Origin: JAUXLW01 sp964195005
Lineage (GTDB): Bacteria; Actinomycetota; Acidimicrobiia; Spongiisociales; SHLN01
Direction of reading: 5' to 3'
DNA: 5,922 bases
NCBI GenBank assembly: GCA_964195005.1
Contig: CAXMOO010000170.1
Span: 1 to 5,922 of the forward strand
The notes below the pieces were generated by a model, which was not told the origin of the DNA, searched no databases, and saw only the letters and a program-made list of their open reading frames with translations. Position 1 is the stretch's first letter; every line of letters starts with the position of its first letter. Both the position numbers and the translations under genes were made by a program. Below, piece by piece: positions 1 to 5,725 of this stretch.

Positions 1-42
1 CGAATGCTACGACTTCGGCGAGCCGTTCAGCGGGCCGATCGG

Positions 43-1476
43 TCAGCGTATGGAGAAGCCGCCGAGCTTTGTCTCGAGGAATTCCATGATCCCTTCCCGG
101 CCACCTTCGCGTCCGATGCCGCTTTCCTTCATGCCTCCGAATGGAGCGGCCACCGCGGTCGGATTGATGTCGTTGATACCGATGATCCCGAAGTGCAGGC
201 CCTCGAACATCCGCGTGGCCCGGCCCAGATCCTTGGTATACACGTAGGCGGCTAGGCCGTGGACCGTGTCGTTGGCTTTCTCCAGGGCCTCCTCCTCTGT
301 CTCGAACTCAATGATCGGAGCCACCGGTCCGAAGGTTTCCTCCCGATAGATGTCCATCTCATCGGTGACACCTGTAAGCACCGTCGGCTCAAAGAAGAAG
401 CCCTTGTCCAGATCCCCGCCCCGGGCTCGCTTGCCGCCCGTGACCACAACGGCTCCCTTGGCAGCAGCGTCGTCGACCTGACGCTGGACCTTGGCGATTG
501 AAGGCTCGTCGACTAAAGGGCCGATTGCTACTTCAGGTGTGAGCCCGTTACCTATTTTCATACCCCCTACGCGATCGGCCAGGGCCGCGGTGAACTCTGC
601 GGCGATATTGCTGTGTACGTAGATACGGTTCGGTGAGATGCAGGCCTGGCCCGTATTGAGGAACTTCACCAGCGAGGCTCCTTTGGCGGCGTAGACCGGG
701 TCGACATCATCGAACACGATGAACGGAGCGTGTCCGCCTAGCTCGAGGGCGACCCGTTTCATATTCCCGGCGGCGGCCGATGCCAGGCGCTTGCCGACGT
801 CGGTTGACCCGGTGAATGTGAGCTTCTTGATCCTCGGGTCGGCGGCGAAGGCTTCTCCGACCGGTTGGGGATTGGTTGTCGTGATCAGGTTGGCGACACC
901 GGCGGGAACGCCGGCTTCGTCGAGGATCTTGAATACCTCAATGGCGCTGAGCGGTGTCTGCTCGGCCGGCTTGACGACGAACGTGCACCCTGCTGCCAGC
1001 GCCGGAGCCAGCTTGCGGGTAATCATCGAAGAGGGATAATTCCACGGTGTGATCGCTCCCACCACACCGATGGGCTGGTGAATCACCATGAAGCGCTGGT
1101 CGGCCCGCGGCGCCGGTATCAGCTCGCCGTAGACCCGCTTGGCCTCTTCGGCGTACCAGAGAAAGAATTCCGCCCCATATTGGATCTCGAGGCCGGCGGT
1201 CCGAAGAGGCTTGCCCTGCTCCTCGGTCATCACCTTGGCCAGTGACTCCTGGCGCTCCATCATCAGCCGGTAGGCGTCCTGCAGATATCCAGACCGCTGG
1301 TAGGCAGTTAGGCCGGCCCACCCGGCGAAGGCGCGGTCGGCGGCGGCGATGGCCGCCTCGATGTCAGTGCTCGAACCATCGGCGACGTCGGCGATGTGTT
1401 CACCACTGGCAGGGTTGGACACCGCGAAAGTGGTCCCACCAGTCGATTCTCGCCAGGTTCCGTCTATATAGAGCAT
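43..1476 (-). CDS. gabD: NAD(P)-dependent succinate-semialdehyde dehydrogenase (aldehyde dehydrogenase superfamily)
   Basis: This 477-residue cytosolic enzyme probably oxidises succinate semialdehyde (or the related glutarate semialdehyde) to the dicarboxylate, the last step of GABA degradation. Visible motifs are the oxyanion-hole Asn146 in PWNYP, the cofactor-binding VVKPAEQTP (Lys169, Glu172), FTGST at 221-225, the general base Glu245 in LELGG, and the nucleophile Cys279 in NTGQAC. Arg154, Arg284 and Ser452 sit where the GabD/SSADH family binds the substrate carboxylate, which favours this subfamily over general aldehyde dehydrogenases. The length is normal for the family. The reading frame stays open 39 codons further upstream, but the ATG at 1474-1476 is preferred: AAGGAG lies four bases before it and homology begins at once (MLYIDGTW). 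Cys279 is followed by Ile-Ser, so the second cysteine of E. coli GabD's C-x-C redox switch is absent. It is transcribed divergently from the protease gene. Family is certain; exact substrate is inferred. Confidence 0.93.
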   Translation of the reverse strand: MLYIDGTWRESTGGTTFAVSNPASGEHIADVADGSSTDIEAAIAAADRAFAGWAGLTAYQRSGYLQDAYRLMMERQESLAKVMTEEQGKPLRTAGLEIQYGAEFFLWYAEEAKRVYGELIPAPRADQRFMVIHQPIGVVGAITPWNYPSSMITRKLAPALAAGCTFVVKPAEQTPLSAIEVFKILDEAGVPAGVANLITTTNPQPVGEAFAADPRIKKLTFTGSTDVGKRLASAAAGNMKRVALELGGHAPFIVFDDVDPVYAAKGASLVKFLNTGQACISPNRIYVHSNIAAEFTAALADRVGGMKIGNGLTPEVAIGPLVDEPSIAKVQRQVDDAAAKGAVVVTGGKRARGGDLDKGFFFEPTVLTGVTDEMDIYREETFGPVAPIIEFETEEEALEKANDTVHGLAAYVYTKDLGRATRMFEGLHFGIIGINDINPTAVAAPFGGMKESGIGREGGREGIMEFLETKLGGFSIR

Positions 1477-1480
1477 CGAA

Positions 1481-1486
1481 CTCCTT
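1481..1486 (-). promoter_or_regulatory. Ribosome binding site of the aldehyde dehydrogenase gene
   Basis: The minus strand reads GGGAAAGGAG, then four bases, then ATG. This strong Shine-Dalgarno match decides the start at 1476 over the in-frame upstream ATG at 1593, which would add 39 residues with no family counterpart and run into the divergent gene. Confidence 0.8.
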
Positions 1487-1538
1487 TCCCAGCCAGAAAC
1501 TAGTGGTCGCGGCCCGGGAGATAGCGATAACGGCGCCG

Positions 1539-1544
1539 TAATCT
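1539..1544 (+). promoter_or_regulatory. Possible -10 element for a leaderless protease transcript
   Basis: TAATCT fits the TANNNT pattern of sigma-70-type -10 elements and ends six bases before the ATG at 1551. That spacing would place transcription start at or next to the start codon. No Shine-Dalgarno sequence precedes this ATG, which agrees with a leaderless transcript of the kind common in Actinomycetota. No clear -35 box is seen around 1516-1521. Confidence 0.35.
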
Positions 1545-1550
1545 TTCGCC

Positions 1551-2492
1551 ATGACCGACCGCCCACTGGATGCTTATTCCCAGGTGGTGACAACTGTGGC
1601 GGAGCGCTTGACCCCGTCCGTGGTGCACGTCGAGCTGCAGGACCGCAATCGGCGCCGGGCAGGCAACGGTTCGGCCTTTGTGCTCACTGTCGACGGCTTC
1701 GCGGTCACGTCGGCTCATGTAGTCGACCAGGCTCGGTCCGGTATCGCCGGCCTGGCCGACGGCCGGGAGTTCGACTTCGAAGTAACCGGTCGCGACCCAT
1801 TGTCGGACCTGGCTGTGTTGCGGATTGCCGCCGGCGATTTGATTCCCGTTGAGCTGGGCGATGCCGACGAGCTCAGGGTCGGCCAGCTAGTGGTGGCGGT
1901 GGGCAGCCCCCTCGGCTTCGCCGGCACCGTGACGGCCGGTGTTGTCAGCGCCCTGGGGCGTTCCCTGCCAACCCGCCAGGGAGACACTATCCGCCTTGTG
2001 GAGAACGTCATCCAGACCGACGCTGCCTTGCACCCCGGCAACTCGGGAGGCGCTCTGGTCGACGGCGCCGGCCGGGTCGTCGGCGTCAACACCGCGGTGG
2101 TGGGTGCCCCCATCGGTCAAGGGCTCGGATTGGCGGTGCCGATCAACACGGTGACCAGGCGGATCATTGGCACCCTGATGAGCGACGGCCGAATTCGGCG
2201 GGCCTATCTGGGGATAGCCGGGGGCATGCGCCCGCTTCCTCCCCGGATGGTGAAGAGCCTGGGGCGGGGCCAAGGAGTTGAGGTCATTGAGGTGGTGCCG
2301 GGTAGCCCGGCCCAAGTGGCAGGACTCCATGCCGAGGACATTGTGGTGGCTGTCGACGGCGAGCCGATCCACACCGCCGGCGACCTGCAGGCTTCAATGA
2401 CCGACCAGCGCATCAACACCGACGTGGTGTTGGAAATCGTCAGAGGCGGGAAACTGAAGAGGATTACGGCCGTTCCCTCCGAGCTCAACTGA
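1551..2492 (+). CDS. HtrA/DegP-like S1C serine protease with one PDZ domain, apparently cytosolic
   Basis: This 313-residue protein has a trypsin-like domain (about 14-210) followed by one PDZ domain (about 218-308). The catalytic triad is complete: His56 in TSAHVVD, Asp86 in DPLSDLAVLRI, and Ser165 in HPGNSGGAL. The PDZ part shows the usual features: YLGI at 219-222, VVPGSPAQVAGL at 248-259, and the IVVAVDGEPI strand at 264-273. HtrA-family proteins degrade or chaperone misfolded proteins, and the PDZ domain normally recognises C-terminal or exposed peptides. Unlike DegP, DegS or HtrA-type membrane proteases, it has no signal peptide or membrane helix: the polar N-terminus (MTDRPLDAY) leads directly into the protease fold. 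A stop codon (TAA, 1539-1541) lies in frame just upstream, so no longer N-terminus is possible. There is no clear Shine-Dalgarno sequence. The gene stands alone on the plus strand. Family is certain; cytosolic location is inferred and substrates are unknown. Confidence 0.92.
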   Translation: MTDRPLDAYSQVVTTVAERLTPSVVHVELQDRNRRRAGNGSAFVLTVDGFAVTSAHVVDQARSGIAGLADGREFDFEVTGRDPLSDLAVLRIAAGDLIPVELGDADELRVGQLVVAVGSPLGFAGTVTAGVVSALGRSLPTRQGDTIRLVENVIQTDAALHPGNSGGALVDGAGRVVGVNTAVVGAPIGQGLGLAVPINTVTRRIIGTLMSDGRIRRAYLGIAGGMRPLPPRMVKSLGRGQGVEVIEVVPGSPAQVAGLHAEDIVVAVDGEPIHTAGDLQASMTDQRINTDVVLEIVRGGKLKRITAVPSELN

Positions 2493-2739
2493 TCGCTCGG
2501 CTGGTGAGCGGCTCGCGCAACGCGATGGCCTCTATGCGTTGGGCGGCCTCAGCCTCCTCGAGCGGCGTGGTGTAGTTGTCGATGGCAGTTCGGGCGTTGG
2601 GGTCTGCCCCATGATCGAGCAAGAACTGCATATGCGTCACATCCATATACCGGGCCGCCCAGTGGAGGGGAGTGGAGTCGTTCATGCCCCGCTGCTGGAT
2701 ATCGGCTGCTGCTTCCAGAAGCATGTCGAGGATTGCCAT
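2485..2739 (-). CDS. Ankyrin-repeat protein, 3' part of a split gene
   Basis: This 84-residue frame contains a clear ankyrin repeat at about residues 21-50: DSTPLHWAA, a helical stretch, then LLDHGADPNAR. Before it is the end of another repeat (ILDMLLEAAADIQQRG), and after it TPLEEAEAAQRIEAIAL starts a final repeat. Ankyrin repeats mediate protein-protein contacts; no specific partner can be given. The frame begins at the ATG of a TAATG overlap with the end of 2739-2990, and the encoded protein starts in the middle of a repeat. It is therefore more likely the displaced second half of one gene than an independent protein, unless translational coupling is used. Its last bases overlap the convergent protease gene by 8 bases. 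No good Shine-Dalgarno sequence is seen before the ATG. Confidence 0.7.
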   Translation of the reverse strand: MAILDMLLEAAADIQQRGMNDSTPLHWAARYMDVTHMQFLLDHGADPNARTAIDNYTTPLEEAEAAQRIEAIALREPLTSRAIS

Positions 2740-2990
2740 TAGGTGTCACGGTCCGCCGACAGCTCGGCAATAAGTGGCGGGAATCCGACGCGACCGTCAT
2801 GGGGCGGGTCGGCTCCCAGCCCCAGCAGCTTGGCGATCAGCTCGATGGGGCTGTGGTAGATGGCGTATTCGAGCGGACTGTCGCCAACGCCCGGGGGGCC
2901 AATTGCCTGATGATCCGGAAAAGCCTCCGGATTGGGCCTGAGCGACCGGATCTTGTCGAGATCACCATCCCGATAGGCCCTATCAAGCAA
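2739..2990 (-). CDS. Ankyrin-repeat protein, 5' part of a split gene
   Basis: This 83-residue frame has the N-terminal part of a small ankyrin-repeat protein. AYRDGDLDKIRSL is a capping helix pair, DSPLEYAIYHSP and LIAKLLGLGADP form a repeat, and GFPPLIAELSADRDT begins the next, where the frame stops. The continuation ILDMLLEAAADIQQRG is found at once in the next frame, so the two parts look like one protein of about 165 residues. The only plausible start is TTG at 2988-2990, with a weak GGAG one base before it; no ATG or GTG exists in frame between here and the preceding gene's stop at 3039. It follows the ATPase gene after 48 bases on the same strand and is probably co-transcribed with the importer. 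Its role is unknown. The fold is clear; the start and whether it is functional are not. Confidence 0.7.
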   Translation of the reverse strand: MLDRAYRDGDLDKIRSLRPNPEAFPDHQAIGPPGVGDSPLEYAIYHSPIELIAKLLGLGADPPHDGRVGFPPLIAELSADRDT

Positions 2991-3038
2991 GCTCCAGCTG
3001 CTTACTCGACCACTCTTTGTCCGCCAAGTGGGGTGGAA

Positions 3039-3785
3039 TTAGAGGATCTGGCTGAGGAACAGCTTGGTGCGGTCGTGTGAGGGACTGGTAAAGAAATGCT
3101 CCGGTGTCCCCTCTTCGACAATCGCTCCGTAGTCGAAGAAAAACACCCGGTCTGCCACCTCACGGGCGAAGCCCATCTCGTGGGTGACCACGATCATGGT
3201 CATTCCCGAGCGAGCCAGTTCCTTCATCACGTCGAGCACTTCCTTGATCATCTCCGGGTCCAGCGCCGAGGTGGGCTCGTCGAAGAGCATGATTTTCGGC
3301 TCCATTGCCAGCGACCTGGCAATGGCGACGCGCTGTTGCTGTCCACCCGAAAGTTGTCCGGGAAATTTTTCCGCCTGCTCGGGGATACCAACCCGCTCGA
3401 GCAGCTTCATCGCGTTGTCCTCGGCCTCAGCGCGCGGTTTCTTCATCACCCACATAGGTGCCAGGGTGATGTTTTGCAGGACTGTGAGGTGGGGGAAGAG
3501 GTTGAACTGCTGGAAGACCATTCCGACCTCGGAGCGAATTTTCTCGACGTTGCGCACGTCGCTCGACAGTTCTATGCCGTCCACGATGATGCGCCCTTCC
3601 TGATGGACCTCGAGGCGATTAATGCAACGAATGAATGTTGATTGGCCCGAGCCAGAGGGCCCGATGACCACCACCACTTCGCGCTCTTTGATGCTGATGG
3701 TGACGCCTTTGAGAGCCTGGAAGTCGCCAAACCATTTCTTGACGTCTTGGCAGACGATGATGTTGTTGTCGGTTTCGGTAGTCAT
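3039..3785 (-). CDS. aapP: Polar amino-acid ABC importer ATPase (AapP/GlnQ family) with altered Walker A motif
   Basis: This 248-residue cytosolic ATPase would form a homodimer below the two permeases and drive amino-acid uptake by ATP hydrolysis. Length and motifs match AapP/BztD/GlnQ: aromatic-rich start KKWFGDFQALKG (16-27), Q-loop Gln92 in MVFQQFNLFPH, signature LSGGQ (145-149), Walker B IMLFDEP with catalytic Glu170, D-loop SALD (173-176), and H-loop His202 in VVTHEMGFA. The Walker A motif at 42-50 reads GPSGSGQST, so Gln48 replaces the nearly invariant lysine; the codon is CAA at 3642-3644, one base away from AAA. All other catalytic positions are intact. The ATG at 3783-3785 has AAGGAG four bases upstream, which overlaps the stop codon of the permease gene, so the two are tightly coupled. 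The family resembles transporters of glutamate, glutamine, aspartate and asparagine, but the substrate is set by an unseen binding protein. Confidence 0.93.
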   Translation of the reverse strand: MTTETDNNIIVCQDVKKWFGDFQALKGVTISIKEREVVVVIGPSGSGQSTFIRCINRLEVHQEGRIIVDGIELSSDVRNVEKIRSEVGMVFQQFNLFPHLTVLQNITLAPMWVMKKPRAEAEDNAMKLLERVGIPEQAEKFPGQLSGGQQQRVAIARSLAMEPKIMLFDEPTSALDPEMIKEVLDVMKELARSGMTMIVVTHEMGFAREVADRVFFFDYGAIVEEGTPEHFFTSPSHDRTKLFLSQIL

Positions 3786-3789
3786 ATTT

Positions 3790-3795
3790 CTCCTT
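3790..3795 (-). promoter_or_regulatory. Ribosome binding site of the ATPase gene, overlapping the permease stop codon
   Basis: The minus strand reads TTAAGGAG, four bases, then ATG. The first A bases of AAGGAG are part of the TAA that ends the upstream permease gene. Ribosomes finishing the permease would therefore be placed directly at this start, which supports coupled translation. Confidence 0.75.
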
Positions 3796-5725
3796 AACGC
3801 TCACCCACGCCGAGCTTCTTCTCAAGCCGCTGACTGGCACGCGACATGGAGAACGTGAATATCCAGTAGAAGGCTCCGGCCACAAGCAGCGTGGTGCGGA
3901 CCGAACCGCGAAATCCAGGTGAGCCGGGAATGACGCCTTCGGCCAGGGCCAGGAAATCGAGCAGTCCCACGATGCCGATCAGCGAGGTGTCTTTGAATGT
4001 GGAGATGGCCTGTCCCACCAGGGCCGGGATCACGGTGCGCAACGCCTGCGGGAGGATGATGAAGATTGTGGTTTGCAGGGTTGTCATACCAAGGGCCTTG
4101 GAGGCTTCTTTTTGGCCGGCGCGTATGGCTTGCAGGCCGCCTCGGATGTTCTCCGCCATATAGGCGGCCGAGAAGGCGGAGTAGACCAGGATGACACCCG
4201 TCACATCCTGGAGATCCGCCCCCGGAGGGACTGCGAACGGCAAGAAGATAACCGCCATGAACAGCCAGGTAATCAACGGCACGCCCCGAATTACTTCGAT
4301 ATATGCGACGGACATGAGCCGAAAAATGGGCATTGTTGAAGTGCGCCCCAATGCCAGCACCACACCGAGCGGGAAGGACAACAGCATGACCGAGACGAAG
4401 ATGAGGACCGTCAGCAGGAATCCACCGAACGGTGAGTTCGTCTGGGTCTCCACCGTGTTGCCACCCTTCATGAGGATGAGTATGTACGTAATCACAATGA
4501 TGAATCCGACCCAGGCCGTTAGGTAGCGCCTGCGGGCAGCGTCGGAGCCGCCAAAGGTCTTGGCGCCGAGCACGAAAAACAGCAGCGCGATCAGGAGCAA
4601 CCGAACGATCATCAACTGCGACACAGCCCATGAGGCAACAACGACGAGCCCGATGACTCCAGCGACGGCTGCGCCTCCCTCGCCAATCCTTGGATGGGCG
4701 GCGGCGGCGATTATGAGCCCGCCGACGACGAGAAATACCAGTGCAATCACGATATATTCAGTGAGATCGAAGCCGGGGGCATGGACCTCGTCGAAGGCCG
4801 GGTCGTTCAAGACAGCTAACACCAGCAGCGGGAATGACAACAGCCAGGCAAGCACGAGCACCCGGCGAGTAGTGGCCTCGGGAAGCACTTTCCGCAACCA
4901 CACCGCGACGAGATAGGCGATGATTGTCACGGCGAGGATGATCGTCCACGGCAAGGCCGTTGAGCCGGCGATGCCTTCGAAGAGCTTGAGGTTTACGCCG
5001 CTGCCGGCCACGTTCGCCGGGTCTCGAACCGGCAGCTGGATGATCCACAGGGATCCGACCACTGTTGCTGCCAGAAGGCCAACCACACCGAGAACGGGGA
5101 TGGTCTCTTCTTTTGCTCGGTCACCCAGGGCTCGGTTAGCCAAGAGTCCGGCGCCTATGAATGCCACGCCGGCGACAATCGTCCACAAATGGACCTTTCC
5201 TGAGAACTGCCAGTCCCAACCACCGAAGTCAAGACCCGTTACCACTCCGGCCACGTAGTCGATGATTGTGATGCCGAGGAACGTGAAGAGGATGACTCCG
5301 CCTATCGTCATGAGAGCCTTGCTGATCCTGCGAGGAGCTATGTGGCCGCCGGCCCGCCAGAACACCAAGCTGAGCGAGGTCAGGACTCCAACCACGCCCA
5401 CGCTGATCCACACCCGATGGATCTGGTTGATCCGTTCTCCGGCGCTGTCAACGATCCGCTCACTGGTGCCCGCCGGATAATTCTGCACCATCAGGAGCTT
5501 GGCGTTTTCGGTGAGCGCATCCCAGCGCCGGGCCGAGTAATCGAACACGAAACCGGCCAAACCCTTGAATAGCACCCAGGCCAGGAGGAAGCCACCAATC
5601 GTGAGGACGGTGGAGCCCCACGAGCTGAAGAGGTTGTTCTTCATCCACACTCTGATACCCTGCGGCGGCTTTTCCGGCGCCAACTCGAGCTCGGGGACGT
5701 CAGGGAGTACGATGCGTCCGGTCAT
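3794..5725 (-). CDS. aapM: Polar amino-acid ABC importer permease (AapM-like) with a large extra membrane region
   Basis: This 643-residue inner-membrane protein carries the importer transmembrane domain at its C-terminus (about 430-630). The EAA loop that contacts the ATPase is at about 540-563 (EASKALG, then FIILPQALR), preceded by VIRGVPLIT and followed by FKDTSLIGIVG, all typical of AapM/BztC/GlnP permeases. The N-terminus (VWMKNNLFSSW, helix at about 36-56, then a W..L..N..L..Y segment) also resembles AapM. Known AapM-type proteins are roughly 380-430 residues. The extra length lies between about 105 and 420 and contains around ten more hydrophobic helices, grouped as hairpins joined by short Arg/Lys-rich loops. 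The start ATG overlaps the stop of the upstream permease (ATGA), indicating coupling. The frame is intact. Its role as permease is secure; the function of the extra helices is unknown. Confidence 0.92.
   Translation of the reverse strand: MTGRIVLPDVPELELAPEKPPQGIRVWMKNNLFSSWGSTVLTIGGFLLAWVLFKGLAGFVFDYSARRWDALTENAKLLMVQNYPAGTSERIVDSAGERINQIHRVWISVGVVGVLTSLSLVFWRAGGHIAPRRISKALMTIGGVILFTFLGITIIDYVAGVVTGLDFGGWDWQFSGKVHLWTIVAGVAFIGAGLLANRALGDRAKEETIPVLGVVGLLAATVVGSLWIIQLPVRDPANVAGSGVNLKLFEGIAGSTALPWTIILAVTIIAYLVAVWLRKVLPEATTRRVLVLAWLLSFPLLVLAVLNDPAFDEVHAPGFDLTEYIVIALVFLVVGGLIIAAAAHPRIGEGGAAVAGVIGLVVVASWAVSQLMIVRLLLIALLFFVLGAKTFGGSDAARRRYLTAWVGFIIVITYILILMKGGNTVETQTNSPFGGFLLTVLIFVSVMLLSFPLGVVLALGRTSTMPIFRLMSVAYIEVIRGVPLITWLFMAVIFLPFAVPPGADLQDVTGVILVYSAFSAAYMAENIRGGLQAIRAGQKEASKALGMTTLQTTIFIILPQALRTVIPALVGQAISTFKDTSLIGIVGLLDFLALAEGVIPGSPGFRGSVRTTLLVAGAFYWIFTFSMSRASQRLEKKLGVGER

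Larger units (their letters stand above)
1477..1550. promoter_or_regulatory. Divergent promoter region between the dehydrogenase and protease genes
   Basis: This 74-base spacer must hold the promoter of the protease gene and probably that of the dehydrogenase. It contains a perfect 10-base palindrome ACGGCGCCGT (1530-1539), flanked on the left by a GATA-GC-GATA direct repeat (1520-1529). No convincing -35/-10 pair is visible for the dehydrogenase. The assignment rests on gene arrangement; the palindrome as an operator is only a suggestion. Confidence 0.5.

Noticed and set aside
1..42. Short stretch beyond the dehydrogenase stop, with frames open on the plus strand and a tiny CGGC-GA-GCCG inverted repeat
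   Set aside because: Too short to assign. The open plus-strand frames continue only as shadows of the dehydrogenase gene, and a four-base stem with a two-base loop and no T-run is not a credible terminator.
1477..1593. Longer 516-residue form of the aldehyde dehydrogenase starting at 1593
   Set aside because: The 39 extra residues have no family counterpart and would overlap the divergent protease gene, while the ATG at 1476 has a strong ribosome binding site and fits the normal family N-terminus.
1887..2372. 161-codon minus-strand frame inside the protease gene, and similar long frames opposite the other genes
   Set aside because: Composition follows from high-GC codon bias on the real strand; the translations show no domain, and each real gene there has intact catalytic motifs.
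2991..3038. Possible terminator between the ATPase and ankyrin genes (CCACT ... AGTGG)
   Set aside because: The stem is five bases with a 12-base loop and no T-run follows, so it is not supported.
3822..4631. 269-codon minus-strand frame overlapping the AapM-like permease
   Set aside because: It is a frame-shadow of the permease, rich in His, Arg and Pro without hydrophobic helices, while the permease frame carries the EAA motif and membrane segments.
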